In this document: in pieces, positions 9,852 through 22,595 of the stretch | How the letters are laid out: every line of letters starts with the position of its first letter | Numbering within the stretch: position 1 is the first letter of the stretch | From: Flectonema sp. DT1601 | Taxonomy: Eukaryota > Euglenozoa > Diplonemea > Diplonemida > Diplonemidae | NCBI GenBank assembly: GCA_964019425.1 | Contig: OZ025829.1 | Location: 248,001-312,000, forward strand | DNA: 64,000 bases | Reading direction: 5' to 3' | Translations under genes and position numbers: made by a program | The notes under the pieces: model-generated | Databases searched by the model: none | What the model was told of the DNA's origin: nothing | What the model saw: only the letters and a program-made list of their open reading frames with translations

Positions 9852-12800
9852 CTACTTTTTCAATCTACTGGCAGCTTTCTTTGATTTTGATTTTTCGATC
9901 TTTTTCCCTTTTGCAGTCACTCGACGTCTCCACAACAGCGTTTTGGTTTTGGTATTAGGAATAGTTGTTATTTCAACCTGTTTATTAGTGGTGGAAGAGA
10001 AGGTATTTTTAGCACTTTAACAAAGAGGTAAAAAAAAGAAAAAGAAAAAAACGTCACACCTGACCACCCATTCGAGCATTCTTAAGAATAGATGTGATTT
10101 TCTTTAATGTAACATCCGTGACTGGAGCTATAAAGAAATCAACACCTGGTGATTGAAGTGTTTCAGTAAAACCTTTTAGAATATCAGCAGCTGTTTCTGT
10201 TACTCCAGTTCTAAGAATGTGAATTCGTTTTGTTGCAACAGCGTCACCAGTCGTAACGTTAACCCTGACAGCTCCCTTTACACAATTATTAGTTAACTCC
10301 GGAGAATAATCCTCAAGTATCTGTGGCTTACTAGATACACATTTCGTACCTGATAACTTCTTCGAATCAAAGAAGGTCATTGATGGCTTTGTTATTCCTC
10401 TCAACCCGCACTTCGCTGCCGCGTTGAAATTGCCCCGAGCCTCGAAAGTCTGTTTATTTATTTATTTCGTTTTTTTTTCTTGATGCCAAGAAATAAACTC
10501 ATAAGGGACATTGGTGATCAAGTCCAACAACACCGGAAAATAAGAAAAGGAGGAGCGAACAAAAAAAAAAAAAAAAAAAAAACCATACCTGCACGGTTGC
10601 TTTAAGTGAAGCAGCTACGGCACTAACAAGACCACTACCTGCATTGATTTCCACTACTCGGATATGCCTGAGACTAGAAAGGTCATTTTGAATCAACTCA
10701 GCTACGATACCAGCGTGATGTTCTGAGATATCCGTCTTGGTGTTGTTGTGCGGAGTGAATATTGTAATTGGAGTAGTTATCGTATTCACTTGTAATGATC
10801 TTTTATTCAACAAAGATCCGTCATACTCACACGTGTCTGGTGGAGTACAAAGAGCAACACATTCCTTTAAACATTTAACAATCTGATCGCTGTCGGCAGG
10901 ACAGTTGTCCATACATCTTGTGAGTGTTCCTGGACATTGTTTAGGTTTCTTCGTGACATTTGGAGTTTGTTTGGGTTTTGACGCAGTCTTTTCTGGTGCC
11001 TGTGTTGGAGCAACCGATGGTTGTGGTGTGTTATCACCAAAGTAGTCGATCACCGAAGGAACAGGTGTTGGTTTTGGCATCGGTTTCCTCACCACCTTTT
11101 TCTTAGTAACATATTTAGCAGTCGGTGATCTTGTCATCGGAGCCTTCGTCAGCGGAGTAGGTGTTGGCGCTTCTGTTACTTTTGCTTTTTTGTATACCAC
11201 AGCCTGACCATTTCTCAAATCAAAAACAATTCCTTTCACCTTTACAGTTGCTGGTGAGCCTTGTGTCGCTCCAGGTACTGATACTGCCTCACCTTTGAGA
11301 CCGATTTTGAGTACTTTTCCACTTTTAAATGTGATTTTCTGACGTAATTTAATTCTGTCACCCACAGCAAACCGTTCCTCAGGTTCTATTTTTGCAAAAA
11401 CGTCTTTCTCACTGTATTCAGAGGTTCCTTTGAGATACTCTTTTATTAAGTTCATTTCATCTTGTAGTTCAGCGGACTTATGATAATCTGGTTCAACCAA
11501 AGCCACGTGGAGTTCTTTTCTCAAGTAGTCCAAGTGATCCTTTCTCTTTCTTCGTATTATTGTTTGAATCTTGGATGCTGTTTTGTAATCACTATTAGAA
11601 ACAGCTTGTTCAACAGCTTCGTGAAGGTATGCGATAGTCACCTGAAGTTATTAGTTTGGAGTTTGAGTTTGATAAATGAAGAAGAAATAGTAATATAAAG
11701 ACATACCTGACTTTCTAATTTTTCAGTTTGCTCTTTAACTTTTTGTTCTTTCGAATAACTCTTTTGAACGTTATCATTATTAATGAATTGAAGGTTTTCA
11801 AGAATTTGGTTAACAAGTTCTCCCTCCTGAGTGTTGTCAAGTTTCTCTGTTTCAATTGCTTTTTTCTCTTCAATCTTAGCGTAATATTCATCCGAGAGAT
11901 CTTTCGCAGAGTGTTCCAATAAGTATGATTGTTCTTTTGCATCTTCAATTGCGTTTATTTTTCTTTTTGATCGACGTTTTTTGTATGATTTTCGACGGTG
12001 TAAATCCGGCGGAGACAACAGTTCTGGCAAACCCGCAACTGACCTCGAATCAGACTTACGACTTTCTGGAAAGTGTTCTGAGATTGGATAAAACGACGGA
12101 TACGACGATGGATCGATAAAAACAGATTCATTGTAATTACTGTAAGAAGATTCGTAACAAAGTTCTGCAAGTGAAGCTGGCTCATGATAAGGCAAGTCTT
12201 GTGTTGGCAGATCAGCCAACAGGGAGTACCTTTCCAATTCATAAACTACCAAATCAAGTCTCTCAGAAGCAGACATTGACGAGATCTCTGAGGGAGTCGC
12301 CCATTTTCTATTCAAAAGACATAAAAATATATCATCATCCTTAGCACTTTGACATACTGCTGATCTCCTTGGAGCTTTACTGTGTGGATCTCCACATGGA
12401 TTCCAATAGAAGATGTTTGTTTTTGTATTTACATAACAACCCTTTGGGTTCAATACATTACAAGGTGATGTCGTATGAACAATTGATTCCTTGGTAGTGA
12501 GGAGTGATGCTGCTGTTTCACAGTCGAGAAGTGTTTCAATAATAATGTGAGTATTTGCTGCGCATGTTGAGTTTGACATAACCTGATAAGTTGACGAGGA
12601 CTTATCACTTGAAGCTGATTCATCAGAAGCAGACGAGTCATCGATTATAATCACATCGAGTGCACCTCCTTCACTGCTTTCTTCTTCATCATCATCAAAG
12701 GAGGGTTTTCTTCTTCGTTTTTGCTTTTTGGATCTCTTTTTTTTAAACACCTCTTCTTCGTCTTCTTCTTCCTCTTCAAGGTCCTCGTCAGTTCGTCGCT

Positions 12801-15800
12801 TCCTTTTTCTCTTAAAGACGTGAGATGTCTGAGGGTCTTCGTCGTCTTCTGTCGATCGCTTCTTCTTTTTGAGTTTCTTCTTTTTAGACTTCTTTGGATG
12901 TTGTTCATCGTCGTCACTCTCTGAGTGGCTGACTCGATGCTTTTTTGATTTCCGTTTTCGAAGCTGTAACTCTTCTTCTTCGTCTTCCTGTTCTTGCTCA
13001 TCTGCGTCACGAAGTTGTTGTTTTGATTTCTTTTTGTAAACGCGATCATCATCTTCGGACTCATTTTCAGTCGAGTGTTTCTTGGAGCTCTTCTTGTTGG
13101 GGATTTCGTTTTCGGAATCAGTTTTCTTGTCTCTCTTTGATATCTTTTTTGAAACATCCGCATCCTCGTTTTCATTCTCGTCGAGGCTTTTCTTGGAAGT
13201 CTTTTTCTCTGGAAGTTCATCTTCTTCAGAATCGAGAACTTTCTGTTTTTTTGATGTTTTTTTGGGAACTTTCTCCTCCTCGTCATCTTCACTCTTGCTG
13301 CGGCTTTTCTTTGATGTTTTTTTTGGAACATCCGCATCCTCGTTTTCGTTTTCATTCACGTCGAGGCTTTTCTTGGAAGTCTTTTTCTCTGAAAGTTCAT
13401 CTTCCTCAGAATCGAGAACTTTTTGCTTTTTTGATGTTTTCTTGGGAATTTTCCCCACCTCGTCAACCTCATTCTCGCTGCGGTTTTTCTTTGATGTGTT
13501 TTTTGGAATATCCGCATCCCCGTTTTCTTTCTCGTTGAGGCTTTTCTTGGAAGTCTTTTTCTCCAGAAGTTCAGCTATCTCCCCAGAATCGAGAACTTTC
13601 TGTTTTTTTGATGTTTTTTTAGGATCTTCCTCCTCAACCTCACTCTCGCTGAGGCGTTTTTTAGCTGTCTTGTTTACCGCTGGTTCGTCCTCTTTGCTAA
13701 TGTACTTCTTTGATGTTTTCTCAGGTATCTCTTCCTGACTAGCAGACTCCTTGTCGTTGTTAATGTTTTTGGTAGTCTTGCTGTCTTGTTGTTCTTGTTT
13801 TTCTTTGATCGTACTGCTGAGAGGTTTTTCTTTGGCGTGAACTTTATTAGAGCCTTCTACTTCTTGAGCATCTTTATTGATTTCATTTTCTTTTTGATTG
13901 TTTATAATTTTATCGGATGATTGTTTTGATGTCTTTTTTGTTATTTCTTCATTCTCTTCACTCTTTTTGAGTTTCTCAAGCGGGTTCTCCTCCGATGTTT
14001 TCTTTTGAACAGATTTTTGTGACGCTTCTTCCTTATTAGAATTTAGAGTCTTTTTCGATTGTTCATCTTCTTTGTTAATCGATTTTGAAGTTGAAGTGGC
14101 ATCTTTAGATATTAGGTTGTTGTCGTTGGATACTACATCTGATTTCTTACTGCTGTGGGAGTCAAGAAGTCTACGAGATATCGGAAAATACTCATCGCTA
14201 TTTGTATTGTCATGAAGCTTACGGTTATTATCAGAAGCCAAGTTCACTAGTTCAGCTTCACTGTGGCTGCCACTACCGCTGTTGCTAACGTCCTCAGCCT
14301 CTGCATCGATCAACATTGATTTATCAATTGTAGAATTGTCATAGTATTCAATAGTAGTGTTGTACAAAATAATTGTTCTCGTAAAAGGGTCTTCTTCAAC
14401 CTCTGGCAGCTCTCCTTTTGCGTATAATTTTCTCAGTATTGCATCACGTTTGGACTTTCGACCGAGGGCTTCCTTGTAGACCTGTTTGTTTATTTGTTTT
14501 GTGGCTTGACTGTTTTAGAAAATCTATTAAAAAAAGAACAGATGACTAATACAAAATAAAACCATACCTTTGAATAATTAATACAGTCTTGACAGTTGCA
14601 GTGATCTGATGATGACCCACAGAAACCAGATCCTGAGCAACATGGGCCTACTTCATTCTTACGACTTGTCGGATCACATTCAGTCGGTTGTACTGTTCCG
14701 GGAATTGGAAAGTTTACTCCACAGCGACCATCATTGCGAAGACGTTTTTCAGAAATGAAATCAGGAAGATCAAGTTTTGAGACTTGCGTGTCGTTATGCA
14801 TACAGACACCAGGACAGAAACAAGGTGATAGCAACTCCACCTCAAACATCTGCAATGGCTCATCATCAATAACAGTACGGTATGACGTAACTGAATTATT
14901 AACCCAAACCTCATGATAACCAGGTGACAATGAACATGATAAATGAGCTTGTAATTTCGCTGGTTTCATAACACCAGCACCATTTTGATATTCACCATAA
15001 GCAGTGAGGGAAATCCCAGATATGTCTGGTAGCTCTGAGAGTTCCACTTTACTATGAAAGTTTCCAGAGCAAGACTTTGTGTTTGAATTGAAGAAAGAAG
15101 TCACTCCAGGTGAGCTACAATCTCTATAAGATGGAGGCGTCATTACGAATGGTGTACACCACGTGAATACCCAAACAGTTTGCATTCCAACTAACTCAAC
15201 ATCGATAGCATCAGTGACTGTCTCAAATGAGATGGGTTCTAAAGTTGATAAATCAATAATCCCATCTTCTGTTTCAATATTACAGCTGTTGGGTTTGAAC
15301 TGAGGTGCTGCAGTTGTTTGTGAATCCTTCGAACTAATTAGACCCCAAGATTTAACTTTCATTGCAATCTCTGGAGGTGAAAGACCAATAAGAGAATCCC
15401 AATCAAAGTTCTCAGATGAGGGCGGACTTTTATCAACCACATCTGACTTTGGTATCACCACAGATTGAAATATTGGTATTGGTTCTTCAGTTGGTTCTGG
15501 TGTTGGTCGAACTGGAGCTTCCTCAATATCTAAAACATTTCTACCTCTCTCGTGAGTGAAGAAATCATTTTGACGAAGAGCCTTTAAGTCTCTTCTCATG
15601 AGTGTGTGTCCCCATAACCAAAGAAATTGAGGCTCGTAACTTAGTTCTTTCTTACCTGCCCAATCACACAATAGATGACCCCATCTCTGTTGTAGTTGCG
15701 GGATGTTATTAAAAGGCTTACCAGCACCTGGATAATGAATACCATGAATCCTGGTATCAAATATCGTAACCGGTGCTAATGACTCAGTTAGGTATGTTTT

Positions 15801-18800
15801 GTGTGCGTATCCAAACTCTTCCTGATAAACTTGATACCAACGTGGTATGATATTAATCTTTGACCTTCTATCATTAAAGAATTCTTGAAGAAATAATAAA
15901 TCAGGAAGTTCCATGCTGACCTGTATTTTTTTTTTTTTTTGTATATAATCATAACAATATCAATTAATAATTATTCAAAACAATAAACCATAAATATATC
16001 ATACCGTAGTCGTAGACAACGCTACAATCATGTCTTGAAAAGTACTAAGTCTAGGCTCAACAAGCATCATTCCTGTTGAATACCTTCCTTGCATCGCATC
16101 CATTGGTACCGACCACTCATTCAAATCAAACACATCATCCATGTTACGAATAACAAGAACATCAGTATCAATATAAAATAGTTTCTTCCATTGTGTCAGT
16201 TGCCAAATTCTTAATTTTGTAAACGTATCTCGGTATCTGTGTGTTTTGTTTGTTTGTTTTTTTGTTTTTTTGTTTATTTATAAAAAGGGATTTTTTTCAT
16301 TTTATATAAGTTTTCAAATCACATTATTACACAAACAATCCAACTAAATCTCGCAGCCCTTCGGCCCATACTTCACTACACAACAGTAACGGTACGGTTC
16401 CTAAGGTATGCTCTTTACGTAATTTGAAAGTTTTTACTTCCTTTTTCAATACAATTATATTTCTTTCAGTAAAAATCTTGGAGAAGTTTTGCACCGTTTC
16501 AATCCAGATGGGAATACCGGAAGCGGCGTGCTGATATCCTTCAAGTCAATAAAGGAACTAATTATTTTGTTCAAAAAACACAAATTAGTCACCATTTTTT
16601 TAAATATTATATTATCTCACAGCCCTTCGGCCCATACTTCACTACACAACAGTAACGGTACGGTTCCTAAGGTATGCTCTTTAAGCAATTTATAACAATA
16701 AAAATATTTTCTCGCAGCCCTTCGGCCCATACTTCACTACACAACAGTAACGGTACGGTTCCTAAGGTATGCTCTTTAGGCAATTTATAACAATAAAAAT
16801 ATTATCTCGCAGCCCTTCGGCCCATACTTCACTACACAACAGTAACGGTACGGTTCCTAAGGTATGCTCTTTAGGCAATTTATAACAATAAAAATATTAT
16901 CTCGCAGCCCTTCGGCCCATACTTCACTACACAACAGTAACGGTACGGTTCCTAAGGTATGCTCTTTAAGCAATTTATAACAATAAAAATATTATCTCGC
17001 AGCCCTTCGGCCCATACTTCACTACACAACAGTAACGGTACGGTTCCTAAGGTATGCTCTTTAAGCAATTTATAACAATAAAAATATTATCTCGCAGCCC
17101 TTCGGCCCATACTTCACTACACAACAGTAACGGTACGGTTCCTAAGGTATGCTCTTTAAGCAATTTATAACAATAAAAATATTTTCTCGCAGCCCTTCGG
17201 CCCATACTTCACTACACAACAGTAACGGTACGGTTCCTAAGGTATGCTCTTTAAGCAATTTATAACAATAAAAATATTATCTCGCAGCCCTTCGGCCCAT
17301 ACTTCACTACACAACAGTAACGGTACGGTTCCTAAGGTATGCTCTTTAGGCAATTTATAACAATAAAAATATTATCTCGCAGCCCTTCGGCCCATACTTC
17401 ACTACACAACAGTAACGGTACGGTTCCTAAGGTATGCTCTTTAAGCAATTTATAACAATAAAAATATTATCTCGCAGCCCTTCGGCCCATACTTCACTAC
17501 ACAACAGTAACGGTACGGTTCCTAAGGTATGCTCTTTAAGCAATTTATAACAATAAAAATATTTTCTCGCAGCCCTTCGGCCCATACTTCACTACACAAC
17601 AGTAACGGTACGGTTCCTAAGGTATGCTCTTTAAGCAATTTATAACAATAAAAATATTTTCTCGCAGCCCTTCGGCCCATACTTCACTACACAACAGTAA
17701 CGGTACGGTTCCTAAGGTATGCTCTTTAAGCAATTTATAACAATAAAAATATTATCTCGCAGCCCTTCGGCCCATACTTCACTACACAACAGTAACGGTA
17801 CGGTTCCTAAGGTATGCTCTTTAGGCAATTTATAACAATAAAAATATTATCTCGCAGCCCTTCGGCCCATACTTCACTACACAACAGTAACGGTACGGTT
17901 CCTAAGGTATGCTCTTTAAGCAATTTATAACAATAAAAATATTATCTCGCAGCCCTTCGGCCCATACTTCACTACACAACAGTAACGGTACGGTTCCTAA
18001 GGTATGCTCTTTAGGCAATTTATAACAATAAAAATATTATCTCGCAGCCCTTCGGCCCATACTTCACTACACAACAGTAACGGTACGGTTCCTAAGGTAT
18101 GCTCTTTAGGCAATTTATAACAATAAAAATATTATCTCGCAGCCCTTCGGCCCATACTTCACTACACAACAGTAACGGTACGGTTCCTAAGGTATGCTCT
18201 TTAGGCAATTTATAACAATAAAAATATTTTCTCGCAGCCCTTCGGCCCATACTTCACTACACAACAGTAACGGTACGGTTCCTAAGGTATGCTCTTTAAG
18301 CAATTTATAACAATAAAAATATTATCTCGCAGCCCTTCGGCCCATACTTCACTACACAACAGTAACGGTACGGTTCCTAAGGTATGCTCTTTAAGCAATT
18401 TATAACAATAAAAATATTATCTCGCAGCCCTTCGGCCCATACTTCACTACACAACAGTAACGGTACGGTTCCTAAGGTATGCTCTTTAGGCAATTTATAA
18501 CAATAAAAATATTATCTCGCAGCCCTTCGGCCCATACTTCACTACACAACAGTAACGGTACGGTTCCTAAGGTATGCTCTTTAAGCAATTTATAACAATA
18601 AAAATATTATCTCGCAGCCCTTCGGCCCATACTTCACTACACAACAGTAACGGTACGGTTCCTAAGGTATGCTCTTTAAGCAATTTATAACAATAAAAAT
18701 ATTATCTCGCAGCCCTTCGGCCCATACTTCACTACACAACAGTAACGGTACGGTTCCTAAGGTATGCTCTTTAGGCAATTTATAACAATAAAAATATTAT

Positions 18801-21800
18801 CTCGCAGCCCTTCGGCCCATACTTCACTACACAACAGTAACGGTACGGTTCCTAAGGTATGCTCTTTAGGCAATTTATAACAATAAAAATATTATCTCGC
18901 AGCCCTTCGGCCCATACTTCACTACACAACAGTAACGGTACGGTTCCTAAGGTATGCTCTTTAAGCAATTTATAACAATAAAAATATTATCTCGCAGCCC
19001 TTCGGCCCATACTTCACTACACAACAGTAACGGTACGGTTCCTAAGGTATGCTCTTTAAGCAATTTATAACAATAAAAATATTATCTCGCAGCCCTTCGG
19101 CCCATACTTCACTACACAACAGTAACGGTACGGTTCCTAAGGTATGCTCTTTAAGCAATTTATAACAATAAAAATATTTTCTCGCAGCCCTTCGGCCCAT
19201 ACTTCACTACACAACAGTAACGGTACGGTTCCTAAGGTATGCTCTTTAAGCAATTTATAACAATAAAAATATTATCTCGCAGCCCTTCGGCCCATACTTC
19301 ACTACACAACAGTAACGGTACGGTTCCTAAGGTATGCTCTTTAAGCATTTTATAACAATAAAAATATTATCTCGCAGCCCTTCGGCCCATACTTCACTAC
19401 ACAACAGTAACGGTACGGTTCCTAAGGTATGCTCTTTAAGCAATTTATAACAATAAAAATATTATCTCGCAGCCCTTCGGCCCATACTTCACTACACAAC
19501 AGTAACGGTACGGTTCCTAAGGTATGCTCTTTAAGCAATTTATAACAATAAAAATATTATCTCGCAGCCCTTCGGCCCATACTTCACTACACAACAGTAA
19601 CGGTACGGTTCCTAAGGTATGCTCTTTAAGCAATTTATAACAATAAAAATATTATCTCGCAGCCCTTCGGCCCATACTTCACTACACAACAGTAACGGTA
19701 CGGTTCCTAAGGTATGCTCTTTAAGCAATTTATAACAATAAAAATATTTTCTCGCAGCCCTTCGGCCCATACTTCACTACACAACAGTAACGGTACGGTT
19801 CCTAAGGTATGCTCTTTAAGCAATTTATAACAATAAAAATATTATCTCGCAGCCCTTCGGCCCATACTTCACTACACAACAGTAACGGTACGGTTCCTAA
19901 GGTATGCTCTTTAAGCATTTTATAACAATAAAAATATTATCTCGCAGCCCTTCGGCCCATACTTCACTACACAACAGTAACGGTACGGTTCCTAAGGTAT
20001 GCTCTTTAAGCAATTTATAACAATAAAAATATTATCTCGCAGCCCTTCGGCCCATACTTCACTACACAACAGTAACGGTACGGTTCCTAAGGTATGCTCT
20101 TTAAGCAATTTATAACAATAAAAATATTTTCTCGCAGCCCTTCGGCCCATACTTCACTACACAACAGTAACGGTACGGTTCCTAAGGTATGCTCTTTAAG
20201 CAATTTATAACAATAAAAATATTATCTCGCAGCCCTTCGGCCCATACTTCACTACACAACAGTAACGGTACGGTTCCTAAGGTATGCTCTTTAGGCAATT
20301 TATAACAATAAAAATATTTTCTCGCAGCCCTTCGGCCCATACTTCACTACACAACAGTAACGGTACGGTTCCTAAGGTATGCTCTTTAGGCAATTTATAA
20401 CAATAAAAATATTTTCTCGCAGCCCTTCGGCCCATACTTCACTACACAACAGTAACGGTACGGTTCCTAAGGTATGCTCTTTAAGCAATTTATAACAATA
20501 AAAATATTATCTCGCAGCCCTTCGGCCCATACTTCACTACACAACAGTAACGGTACGGTTCCTAAGGTATGCTCTTTAAGCAATTTATAACAATAAAAAT
20601 ATTTTCTCGCAGCCCTTCGGCCCATACTTCACTACACAACAGTAACGGTACGGTTCCTAAGGTATGCTCTTTAAGCAATTTATAACAATAAAAATATTAT
20701 CTCGCAGCCCTTCGGCCCATACTTCACTACACAACAGTAACGGTACGGTTCCTAAGGTATGCTCTTTAAGCAATTTATAACAATAAAAATATTTTCTCGC
20801 AGCCCTTCGGCCCATACTTCACTACACACCAGTAACGGTACGGTTCCTAAGGTATGCTCTTTAGGCAATTTATAACAATAAAAATATTATCTCGCAGCCC
20901 TTCGGCCCATACTTCACTACACAACAGTAACGGTACGGTTCCTAAGGTATGCTCTTTAGGCAATTTATAACAATAAAAATATTTTCTCGCAGCCCTTCGG
21001 CCCATACTTCACTACACACCAGTAACGGTACGGTTCCTAAGGTATGCTCAGGTTGTAAATTAAAATCGGATATGGTTGTGTAATAATCGTAATGATAAAA
21101 TAAGCAATAAACACAAACCTGGGGTTATCAACAAACTTGGGGGCAATGACTTGTAAAACGCGAACTATTTGAGCGAAGGTTGAAAGGAGTTCTATGTCGT
21201 TATCAGAGACGGCACTTGTGACTGCAATAACTCGATCGTATTTGGAACCTGATAACGCAATGGAATGCATTAGTACAGCTGCTGGTATCACAAAGTCTGC
21301 TGAAGTCACGAATGTCACGTAAGCAAACTGAGGTACCTGAATATCTTTTTTAAAGTCGACGTAATGTTCTATTTGTGGGATGTTCATCCCTGGACACTTT
21401 GATGTGTCACTGTTTGTGGAATGGTCAACACGTTCTTCGATAACCCGTTCGTCGTATTCTTTGGTAGTCTGTTGACGTGTGACTCGTTGTTTTTGCCATC
21501 TTCGGTAATCCGCAGCACGTGATTCCCACATATCTCTTGATCGCTGTCTGTCTTTTTCTGTTTCTAATTCCCTTTCGTGTTCCCATCGGCGATCGTCCTC
21601 AGCCTGTTTTGTTAATATAAATGTCATCTGATAGAAGTAAGTTGTGAAGAAAGTCTAAAGTAATATGAATACCTGTCTCTGGAGTTGTTGTAGTTGCTCT
21701 TTGAGAAGTCTGACTTGTTTTTCTTTGTTTGCAGATTCTCTAACACGAATCAAACTGTCAGTAAGTTGAGTAAGTTCCTTATCAAAGTCTCTTGGTGGTG

Positions 21801-22272
21801 GTGAGATGGGTGTTCGGGTTTCTTGATTGACTGTTACTGCTGAAGTTTTTTTTTTAGGCTGTTCTGTTGGAGGATTTGGATCCTGCTTTTCGATTCCGAG
21901 AACATCCTTCTCAGTGAAGTCGTTATCTAAATTATCATCACTACTGTGAACTACAATCTGAGGCAGTGATGGGACAGGTGTAGGATTCTTCGTATGCCCA
22001 ATATGATCCTGGGGTTTAGGTGTATTTGGATGCGCAGTCTCAGCGTTAATTATGTCCTTCATCAGACCTTGAAAGATTGCTTCTTCACTGTCAGAATGAG
22101 ATGGTTTTGGGGTTGTTGTAATAACACTCCCAGTTCGCTCATAAGGTCTACTGGAACCCCGACCTACTCGCATTACGGCTACCCCAATTGACAGTAAAGC
22201 AAATATTGCTATTACTCCAAAACATCCTTCTAAGAAGTGGTGTCCCTTACCATCCCTCTTCTTAGGTGGCAT
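9852..22272 (-). CDS. Multidomain membrane glycosyltransferase: GT8, hevein-like module, Lys-rich repeats, FkbM-like methyltransferase-like end
   Basis: Eight exons: 22272-21673, 21627-21119, 16236-16005, 15920-14568, 14481-11707, 11641-10589, 10449-10060, 9977-9852. All junctions keep frame (mostly phase 0), giving about 2,345 residues. Residues 16-36 are one membrane span after a basic start, so this is a type II anchor with a lumenal C-terminal part. A coiled coil precedes the GT8 domain (about 295-510), which has YVTFVTSADF, the YIDTDVLV metal-binding DxD (Asp393, Asp395) and the LRIWQLTQW helix typical of glycogenin-like enzymes that use UDP-sugars. Residues 847-893 match a hevein chitin-binding module (GPCCSGSGFCGSSSDHC). 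Residues about 1000-1500 are KKTSKK/acidic repeats. A second Cys region (NPKGCYV) follows near 1570. A UVR-like helical hairpin begins near 1824, then Cys pairs. Residues about 2125-2300 resemble an FkbM methyltransferase (VVEINAGSGLVSAVAA, TFEARGNF). Probably a Golgi-lumen enzyme. The acceptor sugar is unknown. Exon linkage is inferred from phase; a split into two genes is not fully excluded. Confidence 0.75.
16350..16417. repeat. Isolated out-of-register unit of the 95-bp satellite
   Basis: A 68-base copy of the same unit lies 266 bases before the first array unit, separated by unrelated sequence. It marks the array's proximal edge or its founder. The GC-richer half is identical to the array consensus. 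Confidence 0.9.
16616..21049. repeat. 95-bp tandem satellite, 46 full units and one partial
   Basis: Units start at 16616 and every 95 bases after that without one indel (16711, 16806 ... 20986). The last unit stops after 64 bases. Each has a GC-richer half (TTCGGCCCATACTTCACTAC, then AGTAACGGTACGGTTCC) and an AT-rich half (CAATTTATAACAATAAAAAT). Variation is confined to a few positions: TTAAG/TTAGG, a terminal ATTAT/ATTTT, two CATTTT units (19276, 19846) and two ACACACC units (20796, 20986). It lies wholly inside intron 2 of the GT8 gene. Such uniformity implies recent amplification or ongoing homogenisation. It is not CRISPR: there are no unique spacers. Confidence 0.97.
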
Positions 22273-22595
22273 CTGCGCCTATTGATTAAAAAATATATAT
22301 ATAAACAATAAACTGACTTAACAACTTGGATACAAAAATAAACGACCAATACTTATGTTCTGTAAAATAAAATATAAATAACACGCATCTCATCTAAAAC
22401 ATCAATTTAAGTAATCGCAAATAATGAAATCTAAACAACAGTGCTCAAGGCACAGTGGTACAGGTTGAGGTAATCTAATGATCCGACTATCGGTGTCGGA
22501 TGGAAAAAGAAAAGAAGAAGAAGAAGAAGAAGAAGAAAGATATAAAAGAAGAGTTACTAAAAGGTAAAAAAAAAAAAGGAAAGCGAAGAAGAATA
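22273..22595. other. Intergenic with (AAG)n run
   Basis: A 323-base spacer between the helical-repeat gene's stop and the glycosyltransferase start. It contains a short purine microsatellite (about 22513-22538) and, next to the glycosyltransferase ATG, acceptor-like AATAG and GCAG sites. No reading frame. Confidence 0.6.

Larger units (their letters stand above)
16237..21118 (-). other. 4.9-kb intron carrying a 95-bp satellite array
   Basis: The donor (CCCAG|GTTTGTG, 21118) and the acceptor (ACACACAG|A, 16237) join Arg370 and restore the continuous GT8 motif NPRYRDTFTKLRIW. This is strong support that everything between is intronic. All other introns predicted here are 45-139 bases, so this one is about 35-100 times longer, almost wholly because of the satellite. 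Confidence 0.85.

Noticed and set aside
12721-13738. Plus-strand Ser/Phe-rich frames opposite the Lys-rich exon
   Set aside because: They are antisense shadows of the KKTSKK codons with no start context and no splice support.
16353-16420. Open minus-strand stretch in the satellite (LGTVPLLLCSEVWAEGLRD) as a lost GT8 exon
   Set aside because: The GT8 motif is already continuous across the intron, and the unit length of 95 shifts frame every copy, so it cannot be read through.
16616-21049. CRISPR-like regular array
   Set aside because: The period is uniform and all of each unit repeats; there are no unique spacers and the setting is a eukaryotic intron.
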